Origin: Candidatus Equimonas faecalis
GTDB lineage: Bacteria; Bacteroidota; Bacteroidia; Bacteroidales; Bacteroidaceae
Assembly: GCA_018066245.1 (NCBI GenBank)
Contig: JAGHRT010000049.1
Location: forward strand, 1 to 32,410
Reading direction: 5' to 3'
Length of the DNA stretch: 32,410 bases
Part shown: positions 31,437-32,410 of the stretch, piece after piece
Layout: each line of letters starts with the position of its first letter
How positions within the stretch are numbered: position 1 is the first letter of the stretch
Notes under the pieces: model-generated
Seen by the model: only the letters and a program-made list of their open reading frames with translations
The model's database searches: none
What the model was told of the DNA's origin: nothing
Made by a program: the position numbers and the translations under genes

Positions 31437-32410
31437 ACCCCACCCGAGAGAGGAAAACAAAATGCGTCAAAATGAAAATGAACTACTGGTGGCGACTGAT
31501 TTACGAGAGTAAAATCCCATGAGTCGAGTCGCCACGAGTAGTTCATTTTCCGTTGTTTTCCCCATAACCGTTCCTATTTTGTTACTTTTGCCATTTTTCA
31601 AGCAATTTCAGGTACCTCTGATAATCATCTCAAAAAGGATTCATCCTGGAACATCACCAGAAGCGGTAAAAAAATTACTTTGCAAAAACTGGCTCATGAT
31701 TTTTATAATGGTGGCAATTTCAAAAGTAATTTTTCAAAAGGGCTGTATTATAAGCAATTACATTCATAAAAAGCGCAGCCACCAGACGCGTATAGTGTTA
31801 ATTTTCAGATTATTGCAGACACTTTCAGCATTATTTCTTCTGTGTCTGCAAAAAGAATAAAATATTACGCAGACTGTTTGAGACAACAAATATTTCGATA
31901 AAACCAATAGCATTTATGCCAACTGACGAGAGCGAACGAAAACTGTCTGCGTAATAAAATGCAACGGCATTTTTGGGTAAAAACAAGAGTCAATTTGTGC
32001 CCATACGGATTGTGGTAAAAGTAACATGTGGAATGTCCCCAGATTGGGTATAAATGATGCTGGTTTTAGCATGATCTTCCCTAGCAATTCTGATGAAAGA
32101 TGGAGCTGGTCTATGGATATAAATCGTTCAGGAATTCGTGTGCACATTGGGTAATGTTGCTGGTTGCTACTTGGCATCGTGATTTTGGCCCAAATTGCCA
32201 CTTTTTCGCAAAACCGTGTATCGTTTGTTACCCGAGGCATGAAAAATCGTACTTTTGGAAGCCCAGAATTGGCTTGAAAATGGCCAATAAACACTTCCCT
32301 CTCTGAGTGTAAAATGTCTCACGCGCGCACGTATATATAATAATGTATACTTGGCGTTTTGTCTGGGTGCTATCGCTAATCAGTTATAATTTTATTAAAA
32401 GGTATTAATA
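31437..32410. other. AT-rich region without recognisable genes
   Basis: Nothing here resembles a known protein on either strand. The longest frame (31914-32294 minus) has an unconvincing composition. The region begins with a 110-base palindrome (31452-31561) and contains two further inverted repeats built on GCAGAC: TTGCAGACAC/GTGTCTGCAA (31813-31822 with 31842-31851) and ATTACGCAGAC/GTCTGCGTAAT (31864-31874 with 31945-31955). A -7-like TACTTTTG is at 31583-31590. It looks like decayed mobile or intergenic DNA. Confidence 0.55.
31452..31561. repeat. 110-base imperfect palindrome
   Basis: Three helices stack: GGAAAACAA (31452-31460) with TTGTTTTCC (31553-31561), GAAAATGAACTACT (31474-31487) with AGTAGTTCATTTTC (31537-31550), and GGCGACT (31491-31497) with AGTCGCC (31527-31533). 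The 29-base apical part holds a TTTAC-GAGA-GTAAA mini-hairpin. It lies next to the truncated ATPase gene and could be a MITE, a transposon end or a strong terminator. Confidence 0.8.

Noticed and set aside
31452-31561. Integron attC site
   Set aside because: The palindrome has long paired arms but lacks the GTTRRRY/RYYYAAC core boxes and there is no integrase or cassette array.
31914-32294. Minus-strand frame of 126 residues in the AT-rich tail
   Set aside because: No family resemblance, no promoter, and the C-terminal part overlaps inverted repeats; more likely chance in decayed DNA.

Overview
The window looks like chromosomal DNA of an anaerobic Bacteroidales bacterium, perhaps Prevotellaceae-like; the species cannot be told from the sequence. 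Three things point there: Bacteroidetes-type promoters (TTTG, a 19-20 base spacer, then TAnnTTTG) upstream of many genes; starts without Shine-Dalgarno sequences but with AT-rich leaders; and lineage-typical genes (a frdCAB fumarate reductase operon, an EF-G2-like factor, an Omp28-family lipoprotein-like protein, and a fused Nfn/GltD-type flavoprotein). Core genes are GC-rich; several accessory genes and the last kilobase are clearly AT-rich.

Layout. 1-2850: palindromic repeats, an AAA-ATPase/PD-(D/E)XK gene flanked by two copies of one repeat, and a small basic protein. 2862-7237: a LicD-type transferase and the frdCAB operon. 7238-15395: an accessory stretch. It holds a long rod-like hairpin, a von Willebrand A-transmembrane-nuclease fusion, an alkyltransferase, an agmatine-deiminase remnant, an uncharacterised protein, an operon of a 37-residue membrane peptide + frameshifted HIRAN protein + EVE-HNH-like protein, and a six-module zinc-ribbon nuclease followed after 12 bases by a WYL regulator. 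Two tRNA genes (Glu, Ser) close this stretch. 15809-29320: mostly core genes (aspS, an exported repeat protein, truA, EF-G-like, HtrA protease, Omp28-like, a YtxH/holin-X-like envelope operon, Nfn/GltD fusion). 29394-30017: a TRIC-type channel. 30018-32410: structured, AT-rich, decaying DNA with a 5'-truncated AAA ATPase beside a 110-base palindrome.

The best candidates for undescribed biology are (i) 12912-15395, a protein with six tandem Cys-x2-His/Cys-x2-Cys modules fused to a Vsr/DUF559-like nuclease and paired with a WYL regulator, with a decayed copy of a WYL gene start left upstream; (ii) 7562-9022, an exported vWA domain joined through one membrane helix to a polymorphic-toxin-type nuclease that should face the cytoplasm; and (iii) the 11034-12429 operon. 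All three look like genome-defence or conflict functions, but that is inference from domains and neighbourhood. A palindromic repeat inserted in frame in the Nfn/GltD fusion is a separate point of interest.
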